Shown here in pieces: positions 37,322 through 46,093 of a stretch of DNA of 64,000 nucleotides; position 1 is the first letter of the stretch, and the number at the start of each line of letters is the position of its first letter. A model generated the notes under the pieces. It ran no database searches and was not told the DNA's origin. It worked only from the letters and a program-made list of their open reading frames with translations. Source of the stretch: M2408 sp046303515 (GTDB lineage: Bacteria > Bacteroidota > Bacteroidia > Flavobacteriales_D > Crocinitomicaceae); assembly GCA_046303515.1 (NCBI GenBank), contig JBKCGI010000086.1:1-64000 (forward strand), written 5' to 3'. The translations under genes were made by a program, and so were the position numbers.

Positions 37322-37358
37322 AAAAAATGGACAAATCTTAAAGAAATGTCCATTTTTT
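37322..37358. terminator. Bidirectional terminator between glyS and the T9SS cargo gene
   Basis: A 12-bp perfect stem, AAAAAATGGACA (37322-37333) and TGTCCATTTTTT (37347-37358), with a T-run on both strands. It serves two converging genes. Confidence 0.85.
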
Positions 37359-37378
37359 ATTTGATGGTACAGTTAATT

Positions 37379-38281
37379 TTATTCTATGATTAATTTCCTT
37401 TGATAAATACCATTTTCATTTGTTAATTTTAAAACATAAATACCAGACCTAAAACTAGAAACATTTACTTTATTTTTCTCACTTGTAACTTCAAGTTTCT
37501 TAACAAGTTCACCTTGTAAGTTATAAATAATTATCTCACTAGATTTTCCTGCATTCTCAATAAAAATGTAATCTTTTGCAGGATTTGGATAAATTTCTAA
37601 TTGATTTTCAATTAAGTCCTCCGTACCCACAATTAAATTATCGAAGTTTAAATTATCTACAAATAAAACAGAATTTCCATAAGGTCCAGTAGGATATTGA
37701 AAAGGAGGCGAATAAAATGCAGTCAAACCAATTTGAGCGCTATCCGCGTCGATATATGATGGAATGTCAATGGAAAAACTTGTCCAATCTGAAACAGTTG
37801 AAGTGGAAAAAAATCCATTTTGCGAAACCAAATTACCATCTTTGTATAATGCAATTCCGATTTCCATTGTATCGCCATTTTGAGGCAAAAACTTGTAATA
37901 TCCTTTTAAACTACTTGGATGTCCAGCAATAGGAAACACAGGTCCATTATATCCAGGATAAAAAGCTGTAACAGCAAAACCATATGCACATTGCCAATAG
38001 GGCATTTGACTTCCCGGCTCACTCACAATAGAAATATTATTTTCTATACGAATAGCATATTGACCTACAGAAACTGGGTAGTGGTCAGTTGACTTTGTTA
38101 TCGCATTGAAAGTAACACCTACAGGTTTTTGATCAAGATTTGATGTTATCCAAGGTGAATTTGGAACCTCAATTGACATACCGTTATTAGAATTCCAAGC
38201 TTCAAAATCACCATTTGGAATTTGAGCATTTGCTGAAATAAAAAAACTCAAACTTGCTACACTTAATAAAATTTTATTCAT
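37379..38281 (-). CDS. Secreted T9SS type A cargo protein
   Basis: A 300-residue exported protein with signal peptide MNKILLSVASLSFFISANA. The mature N-terminus IPNGDFEAWNSNNG is characteristic of a PCMD/carbohydrate-binding jelly-roll seen in Bacteroidota glycan-binding proteins. The last about 75 residues (IYPNPAKDYIFIEN...ILKLTNENGIYQRKLIIE region) form a type A T9SS C-terminal sorting domain. No catalytic motif is visible, so a binding role is likely. It converges with glyS. Confidence 0.85.
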   Translation of the reverse strand: MNKILLSVASLSFFISANAQIPNGDFEAWNSNNGMSIEVPNSPWITSNLDQKPVGVTFNAITKSTDHYPVSVGQYAIRIENNISIVSEPGSQMPYWQCAYGFAVTAFYPGYNGPVFPIAGHPSSLKGYYKFLPQNGDTMEIGIALYKDGNLVSQNGFFSTSTVSDWTSFSIDIPSYIDADSAQIGLTAFYSPPFQYPTGPYGNSVLFVDNLNFDNLIVGTEDLIENQLEIYPNPAKDYIFIENAGKSSEIIIYNLQGELVKKLEVTSEKNKVNVSSFRSGIYVLKLTNENGIYQRKLIIE

Positions 38282-38374
38282 AACTTTTCATTCTTTAAAT
38301 CGTTAAAAAATCTACCATTAAATTTCTTCAAAGTAAACAGAATAAACGTTCTAGAAATAGAATAAAAATTTTGA

Positions 38375-38764
38375 TTAAACTTGATTTATATCACCAATTT
38401 GACTGCTAATTCGTTCTATTAAAAGTGCAATAATTCTTTTATTAATTTCTTTTTTGTTTTCAAAATATAGAGTCAATTCCTCTTGCGTAAAAAAAGCAAC
38501 AATTATGCCTAAATAAAACTGTTTCACTTGAAGATTTTCTTTCAGAATTTCACTGATTTTCAGTTTTTTCTTTTCTTTACTTAAATTGATGAAATCAACT
38601 TTATATTCAATTAAAAATGTATTAAAAACACTCAGAATTAATGCGTTTTGAAATTTTAATATTGGTCTCAGTGTTTTTGTTTGAAAAGTCTCTATTGGCA
38701 ACGAATTAAGTTCTTCAACTTCAATAACTGGTAAAATTTGTTTTAATACATCTCTTGAATCCAT
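38375..38764 (-). CDS. Hypothetical helical protein
   Basis: About 129 residues, predicted mostly alpha-helical and soluble, with no signal peptide, no transmembrane segment and no recognisable motif. The start is ATG 38764; the in-frame TTG at 38782 would add six residues. It stands alone, upstream of a T9SS cargo gene on the same strand and divergent from cvpA. The function is unknown. Confidence 0.55.
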   Translation of the reverse strand: MDSRDVLKQILPVIEVEELNSLPIETFQTKTLRPILKFQNALILSVFNTFLIEYKVDFINLSKEKKKLKISEILKENLQVKQFYLGIIVAFFTQEELTLYFENKKEINKRIIALLIERISSQIGDINQV

Positions 38765-38892
38765 GAAAACTGTTTTATTCAAGCAACATCCTGAAATAAA
38801 AATAGTTCAAGATTCTAAAAAATAAAAGTCTGTTTTAACAATATTTAGTTTACAAAAAATTGTAAAACGATGCCTTTTAGCTAATAAAGTCT

Positions 38893-38900
38893 TACTTTTG
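38893..38900 (+). promoter_or_regulatory. -7 element of cvpA (leaderless)
   Basis: TACTTTTG matches TAnnTTTG and its last base is exactly 5 nt before GTG 38905. Confidence 0.65.
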
Positions 38901-38904
38901 CTTT

Positions 38905-39534
38905 GTGAATTTTTTAGACATCATTATTTTAATTCCATTAGCATACGCTGCGTGGATTGGCTTCAAAAAGGGTTTTATTATTGAAGTTTTCACTTTATTA
39001 GCCTTGCTTGTGGGTCTATATGCTGGAATTCATTTTTCCGAATTTGTATCGAAGGGAATAAAAAACACCTTTTCTTGGGATTCCACCTATCTTCCAACAA
39101 TTTCATTCACCTTGACATTTCTAGCAGTTGGAGCGATGGTTTACTTTGCTGGAAAGGCTTTGGAAAAAATTGTAAAATTCGCAATGCTTTCACCACTAAA
39201 TAAAATTGGTGGAGTAATTTTTGCCTTATTGAAAGGAAGCTATATCGTAAGCGTATTCTTATTACTTTTGAGTTCCTACGATAAATCAAATAAATTCATA
39301 CCTTTAGAAGCAAAGAACAATTCCTTGCTGTATCATCCCATGTTAAAATTGTCTGCTAGCACGATTCCTGGATTTAAAGGAAGTTCATTTTTTCAAGAAT
39401 CGGATTCAAGTAATGTAACCTTGACAGTTGATCAAGTTATAAGAGCAAAAGAAATCGCTGATAGTTTAGGGATTGACGCCAAAGATGTTATAGAATTAAA
39501 TGAAATATATCAAGAATATGAGGTTAATAAATAG
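38905..39534 (+). CDS. cvpA: CvpA-family membrane protein
   Basis: A 209-residue inner-membrane protein of the CvpA (colicin V production) family. Four hydrophobic segments are visible in about the first 145 residues: DIIILIPLAYAAWIG, VFTLLALLVGLYAGI, ISFTLTFLAVGAMVYF and GVIFALLKGSYIVSVFLLLL. The polar tail (about 150-209) lacks membrane helices. The start is GTG 38905, the only suitable codon, set 5 nt after the -7 element. It overlaps the following gene by 17 nt. The cellular role is still debated. Confidence 0.85.
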   Translation: MNFLDIIILIPLAYAAWIGFKKGFIIEVFTLLALLVGLYAGIHFSEFVSKGIKNTFSWDSTYLPTISFTLTFLAVGAMVYFAGKALEKIVKFAMLSPLNKIGGVIFALLKGSYIVSVFLLLLSSYDKSNKFIPLEAKNNSLLYHPMLKLSASTIPGFKGSSFFQESDSSNVTLTVDQVIRAKEIADSLGIDAKDVIELNEIYQEYEVNK

Positions 39535-40051
39535 TTTTATTCTGTTTTCAATTTGTATCAGTACAAATCTTTTTTCACAGAATCTTGAAAGTTTAAGTTT
39601 ATTAAGTTCCGTACGTAAAATTGATATTCCAAAAGTTAAAAGTCAAAAAAGTGGCCCATACATTGGTTACCAGCGAGGAAAATATGATTTAATAGAATTT
39701 GGAGCAGAAATGCAATTTAAAAAAATTAAATTAAAAAACCCAATTGTTAATGGTTACCGATTTGGGACAAATTATGCTATAAAAGAAAATGTCTTAGGTT
39801 TTGATTTGTGTTACTGGAGACAAGAGGCACGTCTAGGTCTTACTTATGGCGCAATACTTTCCCACAGAACAAATTTTGAGGTTTCAAGAATTGGAATAGC
39901 ACCAGTTATAGGGTTTAGATTTCTACAATTTCATTTGCAAACAGGTTACACCTTCTACTCGTCTGCACATAATTTTGATAATATAAATAGATATTTTATA
40001 GCATTAAAATTCACCATAATCAACAACAGAGATATCGATATCAAAAAATAG
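39518..40051 (+). CDS. Secreted small beta-barrel-like protein
   Basis: A 177-residue exported protein with signal peptide MRLINSFILFSICISTNLFS. The mature part is rich in Gly, Tyr, Phe and alternating strands (GPYIGYQRGKYDLIEFGAEM, GYRFGTNYAI), suggesting a small outer-membrane or periplasmic beta protein. No family was recognised. ATG 39518 is preferred over ATG 39500 for the signal peptide, so it overlaps cvpA by 17 nt and is probably translationally coupled to it. Confidence 0.6.
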   Translation: MRLINSFILFSICISTNLFSQNLESLSLLSSVRKIDIPKVKSQKSGPYIGYQRGKYDLIEFGAEMQFKKIKLKNPIVNGYRFGTNYAIKENVLGFDLCYWRQEARLGLTYGAILSHRTNFEVSRIGIAPVIGFRFLQFHLQTGYTFYSSAHNFDNINRYFIALKFTIINNRDIDIKK

Positions 40052-40119
40052 ATTTTGTTTAAGTTTAAAAAAAATCGAAATCTCCTTAGCTAAAAACTTT
40101 TATTTTCACTTTTTTACAA

Positions 40120-40127
40120 TAAATTTG
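40120..40127 (+). promoter_or_regulatory. -7 element of sprE
   Basis: TAAATTTG matches TAnnTTTG and lies 34 nt before the sprE ATG. Confidence 0.5.
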
Positions 40128-40161
40128 TACTTTAAGAGTTATTTTATCAAGTATAAAATTC

Positions 40162-42819
40162 ATGAAATTAATAATTGTTGTAAGTTTTTTAATCGTCCTA
40201 TTTGCTTGTTCTACTGAGAAGAATACACTTGTCACACGAACTTATCATGGCACAACAGCGCATTACAACGGCTATTTCAATGCAAATGAGCTTATTAATA
40301 CTTCGATGGCAACTTATTTAAGTAGTCGAAAAGATGATTTTTATTCCTTATTACCTTTAAACCCATTACCAAACGAAGAAGAAGTAAAGGGAATGTATCC
40401 AGCGATTGATACAGCAATTGCAAAATGTACGGAAGTAATTGCAAAACATTCGATGCCAACAGCTTCTGAACCATCTAAAAAAAGATCTGAGCACAACGCT
40501 TGGATAGATGAAAATTGGTTAACTATTGGGATTTCAAATTATTATAAAAAGGACTTTGAAAATGCTCAAAAGAACTTTCGTTATGTAAACAAATTTTTCT
40601 CCAACGACCCAAGTAACTATACTGCAGCCATTTGGATGGCAAAAACGAACATTGAAACTAAAAATTATGGTGAGGCCAATCTAATTTTAATGGAATTAGA
40701 TAAAAAAATAGAAGAAATTGAAGCGGAAAAAGAATCGAAAAAAAGTTCTAAGTCTTCTAAAAGTAAAAAATCAAAATCTAAGAAAAAAAGTAAGTCGAAA
40801 AAATCAGCAACTGAAGAAGAAGAAATAGCTGAATTCCCTAAAAAAAGTCGTTATTTATTTGAGATGACTAAAGCTGAATTAGCTATTATTCAAAAAGACG
40901 ATGATAAAGCGATAGAATATCTTGAAAATGCTCTAAAATTTTGTAAAAAATCTGCTCAAAAAGCACGAATTCATTATGTTTTAGCACAAGTAAATGCGAA
41001 AAAGCAAGATAATGAGAAAGCTAAATTTCATTTTGGTAAAGTATTAAAATACAATGCTAGTTTTGAAATGTCATTCAATGCCCGTATCAATAGAGCAATG
41101 ATGGGAGGTGATGAAAAAATCAAACGTGAATTGGAAAAAATGTTGCGTGATGAAAAAAATGTTGAATATAAAGATCAAATTTATTTTGCCTTAGCAGATA
41201 TCGCATTTAAAGAAGGAAATACTCCCAAAGGTATTGAATTGATGCACAAGTCAATTTTATATTCAACAGTAAACACTAGACAAAAGGCAATTTGCTACGA
41301 AAAACTTGGTGATTTGAGTTTTGCAGATAGAAATTACATTAAAGCACAAAAGTATTACGACAGTTGCGCAAAAGTTCTTCCTGAAACTTATCCAAATGCT
41401 GACGGAATTAGAAACAAAGCTTTGAAATTAAAAGATTTAGTTACTGCAGTTGAAACAGCTTCTTATGAGGATAGTGTGCAACGAATTGCTGCGATGTCAC
41501 AGGAAGATAGACTTGCTTTCGCTGAAAATTTGATTAAAAAAATGAAAGAAGACGAAAAGCGTCGTAAGGAACAAGAAGCAATTCGTTTAAAAGAAATTCA
41601 AGCTCAACAAACAAACAATTTAGAACCATCAGGCAATAAATTCTTTTGGAACAGTCCAAAACTTAAAAGTGAAGGTTTAGAATCTTTTAGAAAACAATGG
41701 GGTGCAAGAGATAATGAAGATGATTGGCGTAGAAGTGATAAAATTGTATTAACTTCAATCTCTACAAATGAAAAAGATTCCTTAGGTAATGATATTGTAG
41801 CTGAAGAAAAAAAGGACTCAATCACTCCTGAAAGTTTGTTGGCAAATTTACCTTTGAATGATTCTTTAATTGGATTGTCAAATGTAAAAATGTTAAACGC
41901 ATATTACGATGCTGGAATTATTTACAAAGATCAATTGAATGAAACCCAAATGGCTATTAAGCAATTCGAAGCTGTTTTGAATCGTAAGATTGAAAGCCCT
42001 GTAAACCTATTGGCTACATATCAATTGTATAAAATTTATGAACTAATTGACCCTTCAAAATCTTATGAATACAAGAATATTATCCTTGTCTCCTACCCTG
42101 ATTCGGATTTTGCAAATTATTTAAGAGATCCTGACTATTTTTTAAAGAAAAAAGAACTTGAAAAATTAGCTGAAGAGGACTATGTAAAGGCTCTAAATAG
42201 ATACAATCAAGAATTGTATACTTTGGTTATCTCTTCAGCAGATCAGGTGATCACCAACGAATTGAAAAACCCATATCGAGCAAAATATATGCTTCTTAAA
42301 GGTCTTTCTGTCGGTCAAACAAGTTTTGATAAAAACAAAATGATTCCGATTTTAAAACAAGTTATTGACGAATATCCAGGAACTTCTGAAGCAACAAAAG
42401 CAAAGGAATTAATTGAGATTCAAGAAAAAGGAGTGTCTGTTTTTAAAGAATCTAACTTCGATAATAAATCGATATTTTCTTACCAAGAAGATCAAGACCA
42501 CAGTATTATTATCTTCTTGGATACAAAAAATAACTTAAACAATGCTAAAAGTAAAGTTGCAGATTTCAACAAAGAAGCATTTAAAGGTGAGCGATTTAAT
42601 GTATCAAGTGTCGTTTATGGTAAAGACCAAAATGTCATTATTGTAAAAAACATGAGTGAAACAAAAGCCTTACAGTACATTAAAACGTATAAAAAAACAA
42701 AAAAATTATTGGAAATTCAGGATGCGAAAATAATTTGCATCACGCAAGAAAATATGAAATTGCTTTTTGAAACCCAAAAATTAGACGAGTATGAATTGTT
42801 CTATGCTGAATTCTACTAG
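40162..42819 (+). CDS. sprE: T9SS/gliding protein SprE (PorW) lipoprotein
   Basis: An 885-residue TPR-rich lipoprotein (lipobox LIVLFAC, Cys about 16). The N-terminal TRTYHGTTAHYNGYFNANELI and the long tetratricopeptide array match SprE/PorW. That protein is an essential part of the type IX secretion system and, in gliding species, of motility. A lysine/serine low-complexity linker lies at about residues 191-215, and an acidic/basic coiled stretch at about 435-480. Two small ATP-synthase accessory genes follow 2 nt downstream, an arrangement found in other Flavobacteriia. Confidence 0.9.
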   Translation: MKLIIVVSFLIVLFACSTEKNTLVTRTYHGTTAHYNGYFNANELINTSMATYLSSRKDDFYSLLPLNPLPNEEEVKGMYPAIDTAIAKCTEVIAKHSMPTASEPSKKRSEHNAWIDENWLTIGISNYYKKDFENAQKNFRYVNKFFSNDPSNYTAAIWMAKTNIETKNYGEANLILMELDKKIEEIEAEKESKKSSKSSKSKKSKSKKKSKSKKSATEEEEIAEFPKKSRYLFEMTKAELAIIQKDDDKAIEYLENALKFCKKSAQKARIHYVLAQVNAKKQDNEKAKFHFGKVLKYNASFEMSFNARINRAMMGGDEKIKRELEKMLRDEKNVEYKDQIYFALADIAFKEGNTPKGIELMHKSILYSTVNTRQKAICYEKLGDLSFADRNYIKAQKYYDSCAKVLPETYPNADGIRNKALKLKDLVTAVETASYEDSVQRIAAMSQEDRLAFAENLIKKMKEDEKRRKEQEAIRLKEIQAQQTNNLEPSGNKFFWNSPKLKSEGLESFRKQWGARDNEDDWRRSDKIVLTSISTNEKDSLGNDIVAEEKKDSITPESLLANLPLNDSLIGLSNVKMLNAYYDAGIIYKDQLNETQMAIKQFEAVLNRKIESPVNLLATYQLYKIYELIDPSKSYEYKNIILVSYPDSDFANYLRDPDYFLKKKELEKLAEEDYVKALNRYNQELYTLVISSADQVITNELKNPYRAKYMLLKGLSVGQTSFDKNKMIPILKQVIDEYPGTSEATKAKELIEIQEKGVSVFKESNFDNKSIFSYQEDQDHSIIIFLDTKNNLNNAKSKVADFNKEAFKGERFNVSSVVYGKDQNVIIVKNMSETKALQYIKTYKKTKKLLEIQDAKIICITQENMKLLFETQKLDEYELFYAEFY

Positions 42820-42821
42820 TC

Positions 42822-43052
42822 ATGGAAGATGATTCCAAAAATAACAACAACATTTACTTAAGACTGTCGAGTATCGCGATTCAAATGGCTGTCGCAATTG
42901 GTGGATTTACATGGTTTGGTACTTATTTAGACGAAAAGCAAAAATTAAAAACTCCGATTTGGACGATTTCACTATCCTTATTCGGTGTAATGGTATCCAT
43001 GTATCTCGTATATAAAGAAATAAAAAATATTAATTCCAACGAAAAAAAATGA
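42822..43052 (+). CDS. AtpZ/AtpI-family ATP synthase accessory protein
   Basis: A 76-residue protein with two transmembrane helices, LSSIAIQMAVAIGGFTWFGTY and IWTISLSLFGVMVSMYLV. This is the AtpZ family that usually precedes the F0 genes of ATP synthase and is linked to c-ring assembly or Mg2+ uptake. It is coupled to the next gene (4-nt overlap) and lies 2 nt after sprE. Confidence 0.85.
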   Translation: MEDDSKNNNNIYLRLSSIAIQMAVAIGGFTWFGTYLDEKQKLKTPIWTISLSLFGVMVSMYLVYKEIKNINSNEKK

Positions 43053-43408
43053 TTCCAACTATAATTACGTACGCTTCAATATTAGTTCTTCACCTTTGCC
43101 TTGCTTTTTTTAAAATTGTTCCAGGCGATTTTATGAATTTATTAAAAATAGATATATTTCTGGCAGTTCTTTTCGTAGGTGGAATGTTGATTACTCTTCC
43201 AGGAATCAAAAAAGGAGGTGAAGAATTTGTGCAACGTTTTTTGTTGATGACAACAGCACAATTACTCCTGATGTTAGTTGTAATTTTGATTCTTGCCTAC
43301 GCCAAAGTCCCACAAGTGAAAATTTTAGGTTTCAGCGCTATCATTTTGTTTGTCACTTTATTGATGATTCAATCAACTTTTTTGATTAAAAAAATAAATC
43401 AAAAGTAA
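43049..43408 (+). CDS. Four-helix membrane protein, ATP synthase I-like
   Basis: A 119-residue protein with four predicted helices, for example YASILVLHLCLAFF, IFLAVLFVGGMLITLPG and FLLMTTAQLLLMLVVILILAY. In other Bacteroidota this spot, just after atpZ, holds an ATP synthase I-type subunit followed by atpB. Here the next gene is cutC on the opposite strand, so atpB and the rest of the F0F1 operon are missing from this location. The assignment rests on context. Confidence 0.6.
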   Translation: MIPTIITYASILVLHLCLAFFKIVPGDFMNLLKIDIFLAVLFVGGMLITLPGIKKGGEEFVQRFLLMTTAQLLLMLVVILILAYAKVPQVKILGFSAIILFVTLLMIQSTFLIKKINQK

Positions 43409-43409
43409 A

Positions 43410-44105
43410 TTATCTTATTTTTTTTAGGATATTTTTAACCTTTTGTTCATCCACCTGTAATAATTTTTCTTCAAAAAGGGAATTACTCTTTTTATCGTTA
43501 CTAATTGTGCCAGAAAAATGAACAGCATCTGGTTCAATTTGAGCTAAAATACCTGAGATATTGTTTTCATTTATTCCGCCACCAATCATTATTTCTATCC
43601 TGCCACTTGCCCTTGAAATACATTCCTGAATTTGTTGAATCCCTTCTACGACATTTGCTTTGCCACCAGAAGTCAACACTCTAGTTACTCCTAAATCAAT
43701 CAATTGCTCCAAGGATTCTAGAGGATTCACTAAGTCATCAAAAGCTCTGTGAAAGGTCAGTTCTAGTGTGGGATATTTTTGGCGAATTGTTTTAATAAAT
43801 TCAATATCAAGTGAAAAATCAGCTAACAATGAGCCTATAACTACCCCGGAGGCACCTAAATTCACACTTTCTCCAACATCATGAAGCATAAGTTCCTTTT
43901 CATCGCTGGAATAGACAAAATTTCCTTGTCTACAACGAATTAAAACATGCACATTTGGAAATTTTTTAAAAGCTATTTTTTGCATAGCTATGGAAGGAGT
44001 TAGACCACCAATTTCAAGCACTTGACACAATTCTATTCGGTCAAATTCAAATTTTCCGGCAAGATCAATTGCCTCAATCGAAGCTACGCATAATTCAATT
44101 TTCAT
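43410..44105 (-). CDS. cutC: CutC-family protein
   Basis: A 231-residue TIM-barrel protein. MKIELCVASIEAIDLA at the N-terminus, RIELCQVLEIGGLTPS, and VLTSGGKANVVEGIQQI are the signature segments of CutC. It was first linked to copper homeostasis, but that role is disputed and its enzymatic activity is unknown. It is co-transcribed with the O-antigen ligase gene, whose stop it overlaps by 4 nt. Confidence 0.93.
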   Translation of the reverse strand: MKIELCVASIEAIDLAGKFEFDRIELCQVLEIGGLTPSIAMQKIAFKKFPNVHVLIRCRQGNFVYSSDEKELMLHDVGESVNLGASGVVIGSLLADFSLDIEFIKTIRQKYPTLELTFHRAFDDLVNPLESLEQLIDLGVTRVLTSGGKANVVEGIQQIQECISRASGRIEIMIGGGINENNISGILAQIEPDAVHFSGTISNDKKSNSLFEEKLLQVDEQKVKNILKKIR

Positions 44106-45658
44106 TTCCGCTGAATAATAAATCGCTTTCCTTCATTTATGAATAAACCTAAGAAAAAAGCAAAAAGTGTACCACCTACTTGTGTTTCTAAGGTATCTTC
44201 ACTTAAAAAAGAAACAAGTAAAATTCCAATAAAATATAATCCTAGGTAATTTTTTTGAAGCACAAAATCTTTTAAAATTGAAAAAATAAAAAAGCAAAAA
44301 ACCAATCCACCAATCAAGCCAAAGCTGATGAAATAAGTTAAAATTTGATTGTGAGCTCTTAATCGATTTTCTACATGTAATTTAGATTTAGATTTTTCAT
44401 ATTCAATTAAAAATGAATTATTCAAATCTCCTGAACCAACTCCAATTAAAATATTTTGCTTGAAAATTTGCAATCCTGTTTTAACATATTCAATCCGCTG
44501 CATCAAGGTTTTTCCATTTGGGTCTGAATCAGAAAATTCATCTTTAATTGTTTGTATCCGATTCATCAAACCATAATTTTCAGCTAAAAAATTTGTCTTG
44601 CCAGACTCGATGTTTGCTATATCTTTTTCACTAAGTTTTTTAAAATCTTCAGCATCTTTTTTTAGCCCTTTGGAAGCCATATATTGAATGAGAATATAAT
44701 AATGTTCATATCCAAACTTATTAGTATCTCTTACATCATATTTCGATACATTATTCCATTCTCGAATCAACTCATGATCCGAATAGCAGGAGTAAACATG
44801 ATGTCCATTAATGAACTTTTTTGTTTGTAAATCATGTCTATATAAATTTCCTTCCTTTGTCTTAATAGGTAAATCAGACAATTTTGGAATTTTATTTTCT
44901 TCAAAACTAATACTCAAAATAAAACTAGCTGCCACTAATAAACCAAATAACAAACCAATACTTAATTTTAAATACAATTTATTTTTTTTAAACTGACTAA
45001 TAAATATAAAAAATGCAATAATAAAAACCCCAAACAGGCTCAAATATGCAGCAAAAACCTCTGCGAAATAAGTGTATATTAAAAACCAAAAAATTAATAT
45101 TACGGGTATAAATTTAAATTTCAAAGTTTTTGATTTTAGCCAAACAAAACATATCGCGATTCCAAAAACAAGCATCAATCCAAAACGAATATGAGACAAA
45201 AACTGTGACATATCACGAACGTCTCTAAACTCATTAAAGTCAATGATGAAAAATCGAATAAAATTCCAAACTGAAAACCCAAAAATGGAAAACAAGAATG
45301 TACCCAAAATCCAATAATAATCTTTCCTATTTTGAATTGGTTGAAAAATAAGAACTAGAGGAATTGCGTAAAGTGGTAACTTTGAATTCAGATCTTTCAG
45401 AAAATAGGCAACATCTTTGCTCCACAAAAAACTCAACAAATGAATGAGTAAAAAAAGTACTAAAATTTGAATAATCTTACTTTCCTTGATTCTATTTTTA
45501 TATAAGTTGATATCTAATTCCAACAAGCAAATTAAAACAAGTAAAATCGTTGCAAGGGACAAAACCACTTTACTGTAAGGCAAAGCAAAAGCTATTGCCG
45601 CATAGAGAAAAATAATAATTTTGTAAACAAAAGTTTGGCCCAGTATTCTGGAAAGCAT
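44102..45658 (-). CDS. O-antigen ligase-like polymerase (Wzy_C family)
   Basis: A 518-residue multispanning membrane protein with about ten helices and a large periplasmic loop (about 265-410). The loop ends in IGVGSGDLNN, then VENRLRAHNQILTYFISFGLIGG with the catalytic-type His, which is the Wzy_C hallmark. It probably joins surface polysaccharide to lipid A core or to proteins. It lies in the same strand and order as rnpA, ctpA and cutC. A 24-nt gap separates it from the distal end of the broken ctpA. Confidence 0.85.
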   Translation of the reverse strand: MLSRILGQTFVYKIIIFLYAAIAFALPYSKVVLSLATILLVLICLLELDINLYKNRIKESKIIQILVLFLLIHLLSFLWSKDVAYFLKDLNSKLPLYAIPLVLIFQPIQNRKDYYWILGTFLFSIFGFSVWNFIRFFIIDFNEFRDVRDMSQFLSHIRFGLMLVFGIAICFVWLKSKTLKFKFIPVILIFWFLIYTYFAEVFAAYLSLFGVFIIAFFIFISQFKKNKLYLKLSIGLLFGLLVAASFILSISFEENKIPKLSDLPIKTKEGNLYRHDLQTKKFINGHHVYSCYSDHELIREWNNVSKYDVRDTNKFGYEHYYILIQYMASKGLKKDAEDFKKLSEKDIANIESGKTNFLAENYGLMNRIQTIKDEFSDSDPNGKTLMQRIEYVKTGLQIFKQNILIGVGSGDLNNSFLIEYEKSKSKLHVENRLRAHNQILTYFISFGLIGGLVFCFFIFSILKDFVLQKNYLGLYFIGILLVSFLSEDTLETQVGGTLFAFFLGLFINEGKRFIIQRK

Positions 45659-45682
45659 AAGCAGTTTTATTGGAATAAACGT

Positions 45683-46093
45683 CTATTTTTTCAAAATCGT
45701 ATTATACTGTTGCTGATTTTTTAAAACTTCTTTTGCTTTTTTGATATATTCATCATTTCTGAAAGCGTCAATTGCTCTACCTCTTTGATAATAATAACGA
45801 GAAATTATCTCATTTTCAAGCACTTCTTTGATTTCTGCTTTAAATTTTTCTAAATCTCTTTCTTTGGAAGGTGTCACTTTGCTCAATAAGGCTTCATATT
45901 CGGCTTTCACATCTTCGTAATAACCTTCTTCAACCGCGGTTTTTTTCATTTTCTCCAACATCTCTTCTGAAGCTGTTGTATAATTAAAGGTATCCTTTAA
46001 TGCCATTTGTTTGAAGATATTAAATTCTTCGTCAGAAAGAGAAAATTTTCCAGCTTCCGCAATTGTTTTGTTTCGGAAGTAAAAATCAGTTGC
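45683..46093 (-). pseudogene. ctpA: C-terminal remnant of the ctpA reading frame, after an in-frame stop
   Basis: This 136-codon segment is in the same frame as the upstream protease gene and begins directly after its TAA (46096-46094). It reads ATDFYFRNKTIAEAGKFSL and then a helical lysine/glutamate-rich domain ending YYYQRGRAIDAFRNDEYIK...TILKK, typical of the C-terminal domain of Bacteroidota CtpA proteases. An ATG at 46006 could restart translation and give 107 residues. Without the stop, the whole gene would encode about 545 residues, the usual family length. It may be a real nonsense mutation, a sequencing error or a readthrough site. Confidence 0.8.
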
